The translations under genes and the position numbers were made by a program. From Flammeovirgaceae bacterium BBD 1991-12 (GTDB lineage Bacteria > Bacteroidota > Bacteroidia > Cytophagales > Cyclobacteriaceae), in contig LYSV01000049.1 in the NCBI GenBank assembly GCA_001657315.1, forward strand, positions 1-64,000: a DNA stretch of 64,000 bases, written 5' to 3'. Below are positions 26,006-37,216 of this stretch, piece after piece. The notes under the pieces are model-generated. The model was not told the DNA's origin. It saw only the letters and a program-made list of their open reading frames with translations, and did no database searches. Position 1 is the first letter of the stretch. Every line of letters starts with the position of its first letter.

Positions 26006-27247
26006 ATGGAGCACCTTTCCCTTTTCGAATTAAACCAGACCATAAGGCAAACCCTGGATAAAAATCTTGAGGCCAGCTATTGGGTAGTTGCTGAAATTGG
26101 TGAGATGAGATTACACCAGAGCGGCCACTGCTATCTCGAGTTGGTGGAAAAAAAAGAAGATACAGTAGTTGCCCGGATGCGAGGGACGATATGGGCCTAT
26201 ACTTTCAGGAACCTTTCGTTGTGGTTTGAAAACGTCACCGGCCAATCCCTGAAAAAGGGATTAAAAATACTTTGCAATGCGCAGGTACGCTTTCATGAAC
26301 TATACGGCCTTAGCCTGAATATAAAAGATATTGATGCCAGCTTTACTCTGGGTGAACGCGCCAGAAGAAGGCAGGAGATCATAGAGAAACTAAAGGAAGA
26401 GGGTGTGTTTGACCTGAACCGGGAACTTGTCCTGCCAGAGGTGTCCCAACGCCTTGCTGTGGTCAGCTCTCCTTCGGCAGCGGGATTTGGTGATTTCATG
26501 GACCAGCTCGAAAACAATACCAGAGGCTATCGCTTCCATGTAGAACTATTCAAGGCCACCATGCAGGGGGAAAAAGCAGCTGGTTCAATTATCAATGCAC
26601 TACTAACCATCGCCGGTAAGGCGGAACAATACGACGCTATGGTTGTCATAAGGGGTGGAGGCTCTCAGCTTGACCTTGATTGCTTTGATGACTATGAGCT
26701 GGCGGCACATGTAGCTCAGTTTCCTCTCCCTGTCCTTACAGGTATTGGCCATGAAAGGGATGAAACCATTACTGATCTGGTGGCACATACCCGATTAAAA
26801 ACACCCACGGCCGTAGCCGAATTTCTACTGGGAGGTATGAATGCCTACGAAGAAAAGCTGGACATCTGCTTTACGCGGTTATATCAAGGTACAAACGCAC
26901 TTATCAGGCTGCATGAACAACAGTTGATCAACTATCACAAGCAATTGCATGCTTCAGCAAAAAGTCTGCTTGTACAACGTAACCATAGCCTTGAATTGCT
27001 CCTGAACCACCTTAAAAACGGAATAAAGGAGAACCTTGCCCATCACAGCAGCAAAATTGACCTTCTTGAAAAAACACTCGAGTTACTCAACCCGGAGATC
27101 ATCATGGAAAGGGGGTATACGATTACCACAGTCAACGGAAAAAGACTAAAGGCAGGGATGGCCAAAAAGGGAGATGAACTCAGGACCTACCTGACGGGAA
27201 GTATAGTAAGCAGCAAAGTAGAAAAGATTGAAGAACTGAAAACATGA
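26006..27247 (+). CDS. xseA: Exodeoxyribonuclease VII large subunit
   Basis: 413 residues from ATG 26006 (a GTG sits just before, at 26003). N-terminal OB fold (LSLFELNQTIRQTLDKNLEA, YWVVAEIGEMRLHQSGHCYL), then the catalytic domain with RLAVVSSPSAAGFGDFMDQL, YDAMVVIRGGGSQLDLDCFD and the TGIGHERDETITD motif, then a long helical region and a C-terminal IIMERGYTITTVNGK segment. With XseB it degrades single-stranded DNA from both ends. The stop overlaps xseB by 4 bp. Confidence 0.95.
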   Translation: MEHLSLFELNQTIRQTLDKNLEASYWVVAEIGEMRLHQSGHCYLELVEKKEDTVVARMRGTIWAYTFRNLSLWFENVTGQSLKKGLKILCNAQVRFHELYGLSLNIKDIDASFTLGERARRRQEIIEKLKEEGVFDLNRELVLPEVSQRLAVVSSPSAAGFGDFMDQLENNTRGYRFHVELFKATMQGEKAAGSIINALLTIAGKAEQYDAMVVIRGGGSQLDLDCFDDYELAAHVAQFPLPVLTGIGHERDETITDLVAHTRLKTPTAVAEFLLGGMNAYEEKLDICFTRLYQGTNALIRLHEQQLINYHKQLHASAKSLLVQRNHSLELLLNHLKNGIKENLAHHSSKIDLLEKTLELLNPEIIMERGYTITTVNGKRLKAGMAKKGDELRTYLTGSIVSSKVEKIEELKT

Positions 27248-27447
27248 GTAAAAAGCAATATTCCTACAGCGAAGCCCTTAAGGAGCTTGAAGCTCTGATC
27301 GATAAAATAGAAAACGGGGAATCCGATGTGGACGAACTATCCGATATGGTCAAAAAAGCTACGGAACTTATAAAGCGCTGCAAGGAAAAACTCAGAAACA
27401 CGGAGGCCGATCTTAACAGGTTTTTGAATACTCCGGACACTGAATAG
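27244..27447 (+). CDS. xseB: Exodeoxyribonuclease VII small subunit
   Basis: 67 residues, all helical: YSEALKELEALIDKIENGES (the family signature), DVDELSDMVKKATELIKRCK, KLRNTEADLNRFL. Several XseB chains bind one XseA through the large subunit's helical region. The start ATG overlaps the xseA stop (ATGA), the standard coupled arrangement. Confidence 0.93.
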   Translation: MSKKQYSYSEALKELEALIDKIENGESDVDELSDMVKKATELIKRCKEKLRNTEADLNRFLNTPDTE

Positions 27448-27502
27448 ACCAGTTGTAATATCCCATTTGATTAACCGGACAGCTTTCTATAATTTCGACC
27501 TT

Positions 27503-27510
27503 TAATTTTG
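27503..27510 (+). promoter_or_regulatory. TAnnTTTG-type -7 element upstream of the M1 peptidase gene
   Basis: TAATTTTG, a full consensus match, 62 bp before the ATG at 27573 in the 125-bp gap after xseB. A weak T-rich -33 candidate lies around 27484. Motif match only. Confidence 0.4.
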
Positions 27511-27572
27511 GGCGCCTGATAAGTACATACACATCGGGTGCTCTGTCACCGCAAAAGTTAAAAAACCTGAAC

Positions 27573-29456
27573 ATGATCAAAAGCAGAATAGTCATCACGT
27601 TACTGATTGTTGCCTCTGCATCAATCACAACCCTTTCCCAACCCCAATCATCTCATTACTGGCAGCAGCATGTAGACTACCGGATGGACATTAACATGAA
27701 TGTACAAACCCATCGTTTTACAGGTACGCAAAAGCTGGTGTATACGAACAACTCCCCCGATACACTCACAAAGGTCTTCTATCACCTGTATTTCAATGCC
27801 TTTCAGCCCGGCAGTATGATGGACATGAGATCACTGACCATAGAAGACCCTGACAGGCGTGTCGGCAGCAGGATCTCCAGGCTAAAAGAGGATGAGATCG
27901 GTTTTCAGCACATCACCAGTCTGAAGCAGGATGGCAAGGCGGTAAATCACCATACTGAAGGTACCATTCTGGAAGTTTCACTCGACCAGCCCATTCTACC
28001 CGGCAAAAAGGCAACATTTGACATGGAATTCAATGGTCAGGTGCCTTTGCAGATACGAAGATCGGGGCGTGACAATACCGAAGGTATCTCCTACTCCATG
28101 TCACAATGGTATCCTAAAATGGTGGAGTACGATTATATGGGCTGGCATGCCAACCCCTACATAGCCCGGGAATTCCATGGCGTTTGGGGAGATTTTGATG
28201 TAAAGATCACTATTGACCCTACCTATACCATCGGTGGCACGGGTTATCTGCAAAATGCCGATGAAATAGGGCATGGTTACGAAAAAAAGGGCGCAACAGT
28301 CAAAGGATCAGACAAACCCATCACATGGCATTTCAAAGCCCCGAATGTGATTGACTTTATGTGGGCGGCTGATCCCGATTATGAACATACTACTGCTCAG
28401 GTACCCAATGGACCTACACTGCACTTCTTTTATCAGAAAAACGAAAAAACCGAAGAGAACTGGGGTAAGCTGCCTGAGCAGATGGTAAAGGCTATGCAGT
28501 TCATGAGCCTGAATTTTGGAAAGTACCCCTATGAGCAGTATTCCTTTGTTCAGGGAGGCGATGGAGGTATGGAATATCCCATGGCCACGCTGATCACCGG
28601 CAACAGAAATTTCAGAAGTCTTGTAGGTGTTTCCGTTCATGAGATGATCCATAGCTGGTATCAGGGCATACTGGCTACCAATGAAAGCCTGTTTCCATGG
28701 ATGGACGAAGGTTTCACCTCTTATGCCACTTCCGTGACCATGCAGTTTTTGTTCAATCCTGAAAGCAATGAGAACCCACACACCCGGTCTCAGAGCGGGT
28801 ACTTTTTCATGGCCTCAAGTGGCAGGGAAGAACCCATGACCACGCATTCCGATCATTACGCATCCAACCGTTCCTACGGTGTAAATGCCTATTCAAAAGG
28901 AGCTGTTTTTCTGGATCAACTGAGTTACATCATCGGTCAGGAAACCTTCATGAAAGGGATGAGAAATTACTACAACACGTGGAAATTTAAACACCCAACA
29001 TCCATTGATTTCGTGAGGATCATGGAAAAAACATCTGGTCTTGAGCTGGATTGGTATCTGGAGCACTTTATTTATACCACAAAACAGCTGGACTATGGCA
29101 TAAAGTCCGTTATAGGATACGGCGGTGCCACCTACATTACCCTTGAAAGAATAGGTGAAATGATCATGCCCGTAGACCTTTATGTAGAATACAATGACGG
29201 ATCAAAAGAGATCATTTATGTACCGCTTCGTATCATGCGTGGTGCAAAGGCCGTAGAGGATACAGAAATAGAAAGGACCACCAGGGAGCCGTGGCCATGG
29301 ACCAACCCCACCTACACCCTGAAACTCAGCAGAAATCCATCAGAGATCAAAAACCTCGAGATAGATCCGTCACTGAGGATGGCAGATATAGAACGGTCCA
29401 ACAATTCCTTTAGCTTCGCAGAGAACCTTAAGGAATATCAGGACCCAACAAGGTAA
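27573..29456 (+). CDS. M1-family zinc metallopeptidase, exported
   Basis: 627 residues. Signal peptide (IVITLLIVASASITTLSQ). N-terminal beta domain typical of M1 (VDYRMDINMNVQTHRFTGTQ, VFYHLYFNAF), then the gluzincin site HEMIHSW with His356, Glu357 and His360, and the third Zn ligand Glu379 in WMDEGFTSY. GGMEYP, close to the aminopeptidase GxMEN motif, gives substrate N-terminus recognition. It is a periplasmic or outer-membrane-facing aminopeptidase; the exact specificity is unknown. No T9SS tail. It stands alone between xseB and ligA. Confidence 0.92.
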   Translation: MIKSRIVITLLIVASASITTLSQPQSSHYWQQHVDYRMDINMNVQTHRFTGTQKLVYTNNSPDTLTKVFYHLYFNAFQPGSMMDMRSLTIEDPDRRVGSRISRLKEDEIGFQHITSLKQDGKAVNHHTEGTILEVSLDQPILPGKKATFDMEFNGQVPLQIRRSGRDNTEGISYSMSQWYPKMVEYDYMGWHANPYIAREFHGVWGDFDVKITIDPTYTIGGTGYLQNADEIGHGYEKKGATVKGSDKPITWHFKAPNVIDFMWAADPDYEHTTAQVPNGPTLHFFYQKNEKTEENWGKLPEQMVKAMQFMSLNFGKYPYEQYSFVQGGDGGMEYPMATLITGNRNFRSLVGVSVHEMIHSWYQGILATNESLFPWMDEGFTSYATSVTMQFLFNPESNENPHTRSQSGYFFMASSGREEPMTTHSDHYASNRSYGVNAYSKGAVFLDQLSYIIGQETFMKGMRNYYNTWKFKHPTSIDFVRIMEKTSGLELDWYLEHFIYTTKQLDYGIKSVIGYGGATYITLERIGEMIMPVDLYVEYNDGSKEIIYVPLRIMRGAKAVEDTEIERTTREPWPWTNPTYTLKLSRNPSEIKNLEIDPSLRMADIERSNNSFSFAENLKEYQDPTR

Positions 29457-29471
29457 TAGTTATATGCCTTA

Positions 29472-31574
<2,103 letters not shown>

Positions 31575-32087
31575 ATGTTGAACAGCACATTCCTGGAGCT
31601 TAAGACCCGTAAGTACCTGAAAAAAAACCTTGTACCCAGGGCTAATCAGGCATATGGTACAGCCAGCACGGCAGGGATCATTTTCAGCACGGAAGATCTT
31701 AAAAAGCACCGGCTGGTAAAGGGGTTCAAAAAACAACTGGAGCAGGATGGAAAAAAGGTAAACGTATTGACCTACCTTCCCAAAGGCCATCAGAACTTCG
31801 AATTTATGTTCGACTTTTTTACGATAAAAGAACTGAATTTCTGGGGTATTTTTAATTCCGAAGCTGTGGTGCGTTTTGCCTCTCAGCCGTTTGATTATTT
31901 GTTTTATCTGGACCAGGAAGGAACTCCTCTCATCAGAAACATATTGGCAATGAGCAAAGCCAAATGCCGTATTGGCAGCTACGAAGAGGGAAATGCCAGC
32001 TTCTGTGAAATGATGGTCCAGGCGTCCAATGGTTCTTTGCAAAGCCTGCTGGATGAAATGTATAAGTATACAAAACAGCTCACCTGA
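31575..32087 (+). CDS. DUF6913-family protein between ligA and dapA
   Basis: 170 residues. No signal peptide and no membrane helix. Recognisable pieces are NQAYGTASTAGIIFSTEDLK, VNVLTYLPKGHQNFEFMFDF and PFDYLFYLDQEGTPLIRNIL. It matches a small cytosolic family of Bacteroidota regularly found at this spot in Cytophagales; function unknown. Its ATG touches the ligA stop, and its stop shares one base with the dapA start (TGATG), so the three genes are coupled. Confidence 0.8.
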   Translation: MLNSTFLELKTRKYLKKNLVPRANQAYGTASTAGIIFSTEDLKKHRLVKGFKKQLEQDGKKVNVLTYLPKGHQNFEFMFDFFTIKELNFWGIFNSEAVVRFASQPFDYLFYLDQEGTPLIRNILAMSKAKCRIGSYEEGNASFCEMMVQASNGSLQSLLDEMYKYTKQLT

Positions 32088-32977
32088 TGGTTCAGAATAA
32101 ATTACACGGTACCGGTGTGGCCCTGGTCACACCGTTTAAAGCTGATGGCAATATAGATTTTGCAGGTCTGGATAACCTGCTCAAATTCACTGCCGAAAAA
32201 GGGGTTGATTACTACGTCGTAATGGGCACCACAGGGGAGTCGGTCACATTAAGTGGCAAGGAGAAAAGGCAGATACTGGAGCACGTCCGTTCCACCAATG
32301 AAAACGGCCTGCCCGTGGTTTACGGTATCGGGGGGAATAACACCGCTGATATCCTTGATCAGATCAGAAGCACGGATCTGTCCATGGTAGATGCCATACT
32401 TTCGGTGAGCCCTTATTACAATAAACCTTCTCAGGAAGGTATTTTCAGGCATTATACACACATTGCAGACGGCAGCCCGTTGCCGCTGATCCTCTACAAC
32501 GTGCCGGGCAGGACAGGTTCCAACCTTTCCGCAGAAACTACGCTCAGGCTAAGTGAACATGACAATATCCTGGGGATAAAGGAGGCCTCAGGCAACCTGG
32601 AGCAGGCTTTACGGATCATAAAGCACAAACCAGAGGACTTCATGCTTATTTCCGGAGATGATCTGCTTACTGTACCGTTGTACTCCATTGGCGCCGTAGG
32701 AGTGATTTCCGTTCTGGCCAACGCTTTTGCCGACATCTTCAAAAGCATAAAGGAATATGTCAACGCCGCTGACTTCCATAGCGCAACTACGGAACTCATA
32801 AGACTAACAGATATCAATCCGCTCATGTATGAACAAAGTAACCCTGTAGGGATTAAGCAGGTGTTGAGCGAATTTGGCGTATGTCAGAACTATGTGAGAC
32901 TCCCCCTCGTACCGGCCTCCGACGAGCTTCAGGGCAAAGTCAGAAAGGCACTGGAGTTTATGAAACAGTATTCCTGA
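32087..32977 (+). CDS. dapA: 4-hydroxy-tetrahydrodipicolinate synthase
   Basis: 296 residues, normal for DapA. Catalytic residues visible: Schiff-base Lys165 in ILGIKEASGNLEQ, Tyr in LPLILYNVPGRTGSN, Thr pair in MGTTGESVTLS, and the triad Tyr in SPYYNKPSQEG. It condenses pyruvate with aspartate semialdehyde in the lysine and diaminopimelate pathway, needed for peptidoglycan crosslinks. Coupled to the DUF6913 gene by a one-base overlap. No attenuator is visible before it, as expected inside an operon. Confidence 0.96.
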   Translation: MVQNKLHGTGVALVTPFKADGNIDFAGLDNLLKFTAEKGVDYYVVMGTTGESVTLSGKEKRQILEHVRSTNENGLPVVYGIGGNNTADILDQIRSTDLSMVDAILSVSPYYNKPSQEGIFRHYTHIADGSPLPLILYNVPGRTGSNLSAETTLRLSEHDNILGIKEASGNLEQALRIIKHKPEDFMLISGDDLLTVPLYSIGAVGVISVLANAFADIFKSIKEYVNAADFHSATTELIRLTDINPLMYEQSNPVGIKQVLSEFGVCQNYVRLPLVPASDELQGKVRKALEFMKQYS

Positions 32978-33130
32978 AGTGAGTAGTAAGCCAGGACCAA
33001 AAGACAAAAGCCCTGAGCAGACTTAGGGGACTTGTGGAGATCTTTTCTCATAGTTTGTTGCTGAGGTTCTATCCTGAAACACCGCCCACCGTCATTTGCG
33101 AACCTGTTACTCTCATCAGAATGTCAGAGA

Positions 33131-33538
33131 CTAATATTTTTCACCCAAAAGCTTTTGTAGTAGCGTTACTTTTTCACGCTCGCTTTTAAGCAGTTCTTCA
33201 TATAGTTTTTTAATTTCTTCCAGTGAATGGATCCATTTTTCGAGCAGGTTAAATGTAGATTCATAATTGATCCCAGCCAGGCCCTGGTTTGCTACAATAT
33301 TGTATACCGTGGCCTTATCATCCAGGTTCTTAATAGATTCAACACTTACACCTAAAGCTTTTGCGGCTCTGGTAATTGTGGCTTCATCTACATTTTCCTT
33401 TTGCTCTATCCTGGATATGGCCTGTTGGCTTATTCCTAATCTTTCAGCCACAGTGTCCTGTTTAATACCCAGCAATTCACGCATTTGCATTAGCTTTTTG
33501 CCGAGGTGTTTTGAATTCTGGCTAGTTGTCCTTTGCAT
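33131..33538 (-). CDS. XRE-family transcriptional regulator
   Basis: 135 residues. HTH at ~12-68: LGKKLMQMRELLGIKQDTVA, RLGISQQAISRIEQ, ITRAAKALGVSVESI. Residues ~70-135 form a second, helical region (YESTFNLLEKWIHSLEEIKK, LLKSEREKVTLLQKLLGEKY) with heptad spacing, probably for dimerisation. A 17-bp palindrome lies 22 bp upstream of the start. It marks the left border of an AT-rich, gene-poor stretch. Target genes unknown. Confidence 0.85.
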   Translation of the reverse strand: MQRTTSQNSKHLGKKLMQMRELLGIKQDTVAERLGISQQAISRIEQKENVDEATITRAAKALGVSVESIKNLDDKATVYNIVANQGLAGINYESTFNLLEKWIHSLEEIKKLYEELLKSEREKVTLLQKLLGEKY

Positions 33539-33560
33539 AGATCGGGTACATTATATATAT

Positions 33561-33577
33561 CACAATTTATTATTGTG
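33561..33577. promoter_or_regulatory. Palindrome upstream of the 33538 XRE gene
   Basis: CACAAT / ATTGTG arms with a 5-nt AT centre, 22 bp upstream of the start codon of the minus-strand XRE gene. Candidate autoregulatory operator; short arms, so modest confidence. Confidence 0.4.
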
Positions 33578-34098
33578 TCGTTTTTCTTGAAACTATCCTG
33601 ACATAAGGGTTAGTCTGTCTGCCTGACAGTAATCATAAGCCACCGGGTATTGTTAATTAATTTTTACTTTTACAATTTGCCATGCATGTCTTTCAAAATC
33701 CGATGTTTCCATGGCCTTTCGAAGGTTATCAATCGCAGCAGGAGAACAGTAAAAAAACATCTCCCTAAGCCTAGGTTTTTACAGGAAATGAATGATGCCT
33801 TTGAGTTACCATAAGATAATCCAATGAGTGATATAAAAAAATACACTTCGAGTCAATGCCACCATACTCTCGTTTTTTTAGTTTCTTCAACCTGGTTACT
33901 ACGATCAATCCTTAACATCCGTATATTCCCTTTCATTACCTCGTGCGTTACCCGGTACATTCGGAGTATAATCCTCCTGCCTTCGATCAGAAGCGACACG
34001 AATAAAACAATAACTACGCAAAGCATCATTCGGCAAATCAAGGAAATATTCTGCATTGGACGTAGATACTTTTGGTTCAGTTATATATCGTTAACAAA

Positions 34099-34116
34099 TA
34101 TAGCATATATGCTATA
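34099..34116. promoter_or_regulatory. 18-bp perfect palindrome upstream of the 34150 XRE gene
   Basis: TATAGCATATATGCTATA is a perfect 9+9 palindrome, 33 bp before the GTG start of the small XRE gene. XRE dimers bind such sites, and small controller proteins often autoregulate this way. Binding is inferred. Confidence 0.55.
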
Positions 34117-34149
34117 ACAAAACAATCAATATTTCACTACTTTTAGTTC

Positions 34150-34374
34150 GTGCAGAATGTAAGGAGTGAAGAGGTGTTGAGAAAATTTGCTGAAAACGTC
34201 AGGTCAAACAGGAAAAAAAAAGAATTAACACAGGAACAATTAGCTGAAATATCAGGCTTGTCTCTAAGTCAGATAGCCAGAATAGAAACAGCTCGATTGA
34301 ATAGTACTATTTGTACAGTAGTAATACTGGCACGAAGTATGAACATAAGTCCTTCCCAGTTATTGGACCTTTAG
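34150..34374 (+). CDS. Small XRE-family HTH regulator
   Basis: 74 residues from GTG 34150; there is no in-frame ATG ahead of the HTH. One complete XRE domain: FAENVRSNRKKKELTQEQLA, EISGLSLSQIARIETARLNS, VVILARSMNISPSQLLDL. Nothing else is in the protein, so it resembles restriction-modification controller proteins and similar minimal regulators, but no restriction or methylase gene is next to it. AT-rich compared with the housekeeping genes. Possibly a remnant of an accessory element. Confidence 0.82.
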   Translation: MQNVRSEEVLRKFAENVRSNRKKKELTQEQLAEISGLSLSQIARIETARLNSTICTVVILARSMNISPSQLLDL

Positions 34375-34858
34375 CCTTTTAGCAATCTGCAAAACTTCGA
34401 CACCTTAGTAAAGATTGTCTAAAAATTGATCTCCCCCTTTTTACCTGTAACATCCATAAAAATTTGTCAGGGTTAGTATCGGTGCGTCTGTTCATTTGGT
34501 CTTTTACCCTTCAATACATTGTTGTTATACTGACGTTGGATCGATTGTTTCTTGCCAGGAAAACAGTAGTCATGTTAAGCAACGGAATATGATCCTGACC
34601 AACTCGCTGCCATGTTGAAAACGACATTCGTTCAGGTTATACCCAGGCTTTGGTCTTCGGATAATTCTGTTCGAAGAGAGCAAATTCATGTTGTTTTTAT
34701 CCACGTGTAAAACAAACCTTGCAAGACGCAAGTGACATTTTATGATAAAAATGTCCGGAAGGCAGGCAGCAGACGCTTGGTAAAAATACAACCAAAAGGT
34801 TGTGACATTACAACTTCAGCAAGTTGAATACAACTTGCTTTTTCTCCTCCTTTACGTC
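34375..34858. other. 484-bp region without a supported gene
   Basis: Holds several small hairpins: GACATTTT / AAAATGTC at 34734-34755, ACAACC / GGTTGT with an AAAA loop at 34788-34803, and CAACTT / AAGTTG at 34811-34826. A 73-codon minus-strand frame at 34570-34791 has no recognisable content. The stacked hairpins just before the next gene suggest that its start is 34859 or later, not the GTG at 34802. Confidence 0.45.
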
Positions 34859-35503
34859 ATGTTAAAAAAGATGGGGATTTACCTGTCTTTATTCAAATTC
34901 AAAAATGATACAATGAGTGTTGCGGGATTATATTTTCGATTTTTGGGAATATTGGATAAGCGTATTCCGGGCACGGTTATCCAGCCCCGGAGCAACAAAG
35001 ATAGTAAGAAATTACACCCCTATTTAAGAGCAACGATCTCAATAACCAACTTCTTTACGATCAAATTTCTAGTAAGCCCTTTATTAAAAGAGTACGGATT
35101 GGCTCATGCTGTGGCATATCATTGTGCTGAATTAAACCGTAAAGTTAAAAGGACGTTCGTTTCTGTTTCAGTAAACGGAGATGTTGAGGAGATCAACAAA
35201 GTTGTAAAAAGCCGATTGTTCTTTACCATCATACATTTGTGTCACTATGCCCGGATAAAGCATACGGACTTCATTCTACTATATCTATCATTTGAGAAAA
35301 ACAGGATATTGGTTACTTTTGACACGAACACTCCGGTCTTTAAGGACATGGATAACTCCAAAGACATTACTCTCCAACTGGCGTTGGATCATATTCGTCA
35401 AATGAAGAGTGAGCTAAAAAGAGATTGTATTGGGTTAAAGAACCAAACATTCAGGCTGACGCTGGTTGTAGATGCAGGCGCTTCAGAAATAATGGAAAAG
35501 TGA
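34859..35503 (+). CDS. Unrecognised protein in the AT-rich accessory stretch
   Basis: 214 residues from ATG 34859 (another ATG at 34871; the frame reaches a GTG at 34802, but that lies in hairpins). No signal peptide. A basic N-terminus is followed by SVAGLYFRFLGILDKRIPGT, FVSVSVNGDVEEINKVVKSR, LFFTIIHLCHYARIKHTDFI, and a last strand QTFRLTLVVDAG. The C-terminal ~120 residues have a strand-helix order loosely like a GHKL ATPase domain of a sensor kinase, but the N, G1 and G2 box residues are missing. I would treat that as a hint only. Function unknown. Confidence 0.55.
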   Translation: MLKKMGIYLSLFKFKNDTMSVAGLYFRFLGILDKRIPGTVIQPRSNKDSKKLHPYLRATISITNFFTIKFLVSPLLKEYGLAHAVAYHCAELNRKVKRTFVSVSVNGDVEEINKVVKSRLFFTIIHLCHYARIKHTDFILLYLSFEKNRILVTFDTNTPVFKDMDNSKDITLQLALDHIRQMKSELKRDCIGLKNQTFRLTLVVDAGASEIMEK

Positions 35504-35650
35504 TGATCCCGGACTTACTTCTACTGGTCATCAGTAGAAGCCGATTTGAAAAAAATCTTCCATACATCCCACCGGTAGTGTTAATGGCTTTGCCCTCTGG
35601 CTACAATATTCACGGATGGGACAAGGCCTGTTCAGCTGACCTGGCCTTAC

Positions 35651-36506
35651 ATGACGAGAGACATCATAGAAATAAATGACTTCCTTGTTTTAATAGAGCA
35701 ATCCAACGAGGAAGAAGCTATCGTTGATAAGTGTGGTTTTGACGAACCGGTCGTTGGATTCTCTTTCTATGGCTCAGGAAATGTAGCGTTAAGCATTAAT
35801 CACCTAAAAGGAACACGGAATTTTCAAAATACCAAAGGGTTTGCCATGTCCTTCTCTGCCAATGAGAAGGTGGAATTCGTTCATGCCATTTCAAACGAAA
35901 AACCATTGCAGTGCATCTGCATTGTTTCCTCCCTTAAAAACCTGTCAAAGCTTCCCGATCAGGAGGGCGAAATATTCTCTGAATACCTGCGTGAACTGAT
36001 AAATCCGGAAAAGGATTATGTCGAGGGGCCCAATTTTTATATGACGCATGACATGCAAAGTGCCGTGGACAAGATCTTTAATATCCGTTACAGCGGAAAA
36101 ACCCGGATGATGTTCCTGAAAAGCCAGGTAACGGAACTGCTGTCTCATTTTTTCGCACTGATCTCCGACCCTGAGCCACAGGCCGTGAATAAACAGGAGA
36201 GAGAAAAACTTTATCAGGCCCGGGAGATCCTTTTCAGCAATATGGACAAGCCACCTTCTCTGGATGAACTCTCCAGACTCATAGGGCTGAACAGCTTCAA
36301 ACTCAAAAAGAATTTCAAGGAGCTTTTCGGAGTACCGGTTTTCAAGTACCTGCAAAATGAACGACTGAACAAGGCTCATGACCTCCTTCGGGATGGTAAT
36401 GTCAGCATTCAGGAAGCTGCGTGGTTAGTAGGATACGAATGTCAGCTCTTTCTCCAATGCCTTTACCATGAAATTCGGTTTCCGCCCAAGTGAGATAAAA
36501 AAGTAA
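35651..36506 (+). pseudogene. AraC-family regulator with a frameshift in the HTH domain
   Basis: The frame from ATG 35651 reads a cupin-like sensor half (EPVVGFSFYGSGNVALSINH) and an AraC HTH (PSLDELSRLIGLNSFKLKKN, FKELFGVPVFKYLQNERLNK, VSIQEAAWLVGYE), then loses similarity at 36437-36440 and stops at 36493. From 36438, another frame gives NVSSFSNAFTMKFGFRPSEI then KK and stop at 36506, exactly the missing end of the second HTH motif. Restoring AA after GAA at 36437-36439 would join them (net loss of two bases). So either a real mutation or a sequence error in a short A run. The DUF1772 and NmrA-like genes downstream are likely targets of the intact protein. Confidence 0.85.
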
Positions 36507-36661
36507 TCCTTTCCGAACATATCTCACTCCCTTTCAGACAAATCGTTGTAATAAGGCGCTCCTAGCTTTGCCTTATCAGTAACCGGAAAACGGCGTAAAA
36601 CAAATAAGACTGTCTTCACCGGCCCGGATACCTGAATATTAAATACACCAAACATAAAACC

Positions 36662-37174
36662 ATGGATAACAATCTGAAGGGAGCCGTATTGTTTCTGACT
36701 ATTCTAACTACCGGTCTGTCTGCTGGTTTATTTTATGCCTGGGCTGTTTCGGTGATCCCGGGAATAAAGCGTATTCCCGACAAAAGCTACCTGGAAGCTA
36801 TGCAGGCTATAAACAGGGCTATTCTCAACCCGGGCTTTTTCATCATCTTTTTTGGGGCTCTTCTGCTGATGATATGGAGTGTCTATCTCCAGTATAAGGT
36901 AAGCTCAGGTCTGTCATTTTGGATGATAGCACTCGCCACGGTGACTTATCTCACAGGCAATATGGGGGTAACCATATTTGGGAATATCCCTCTTAACGAA
37001 ATGCTGGACCAGATACAGCTGACCACTCTCAGCCTGGAAGAGCTGAAAAGCACGAGGCATGCCTATGAGCGCCAATGGAATGCCTTTCACCGGATCAGAA
37101 CCATCTTTTCGGTCGTCTCATTCCTGTTGCTGCTGCTGGCTGTCCGCATGGGACATCATTCCGGCATGATGTAA
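36662..37174 (+). CDS. DUF1772 (anthrone oxygenase-like) membrane protein
   Basis: 170 residues, four transmembrane helices: AVLFLTILTTGLSAGLFYAW, ILNPGFFIIFFGALLLMIWS, LSFWMIALATVTYLTGNMGV, FSVVSFLLLLLAVRMG. The pattern (GLSAGLFYAWAVSVIPG, VTIFGNIPLNEMLDQ, YERQWNAFHRIRTIFSV) is the DUF1772 family, related to fungal anthrone oxygenases. In bacteria it usually sits with AraC or TetR regulators and NAD(P)H-binding reductases, as here. Substrate unknown. It lies 42 bp upstream of the reductase gene. Confidence 0.87.
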   Translation: MDNNLKGAVLFLTILTTGLSAGLFYAWAVSVIPGIKRIPDKSYLEAMQAINRAILNPGFFIIFFGALLLMIWSVYLQYKVSSGLSFWMIALATVTYLTGNMGVTIFGNIPLNEMLDQIQLTTLSLEELKSTRHAYERQWNAFHRIRTIFSVVSFLLLLLAVRMGHHSGMM

Positions 37175-37216
37175 TGACCACATACTGTAGAATACATATT
37201 TAAAAACAATAAGATC

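Larger units (their letters stand above)
33539..34149. other. 611-bp AT-rich intergenic region between two divergent XRE genes
   Basis: No gene that I can support. Frames on either strand here (for example 33824-34117) have no recognisable domain and poor composition. It holds two palindromes listed separately, one beside each XRE gene, and long A/T runs. It may be a decayed accessory segment. Confidence 0.5.

Noticed and set aside
28308-28781. 157-codon minus-strand frame inside the M1 peptidase gene
   Set aside because: Antisense to the active-site region of a certain gene; no domain.
33824-34117. 97-codon plus-strand frame between the XRE genes
   Set aside because: Low-complexity, Ile/Ser/Arg-rich, no family, and its end overlaps the palindrome before the next XRE gene.
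34788-34826. Two small tetraloop hairpins as an RNA gene
   Set aside because: Stems of only 6 bp, no conserved RNA features; mentioned only because they argue against the GTG 34802 start.
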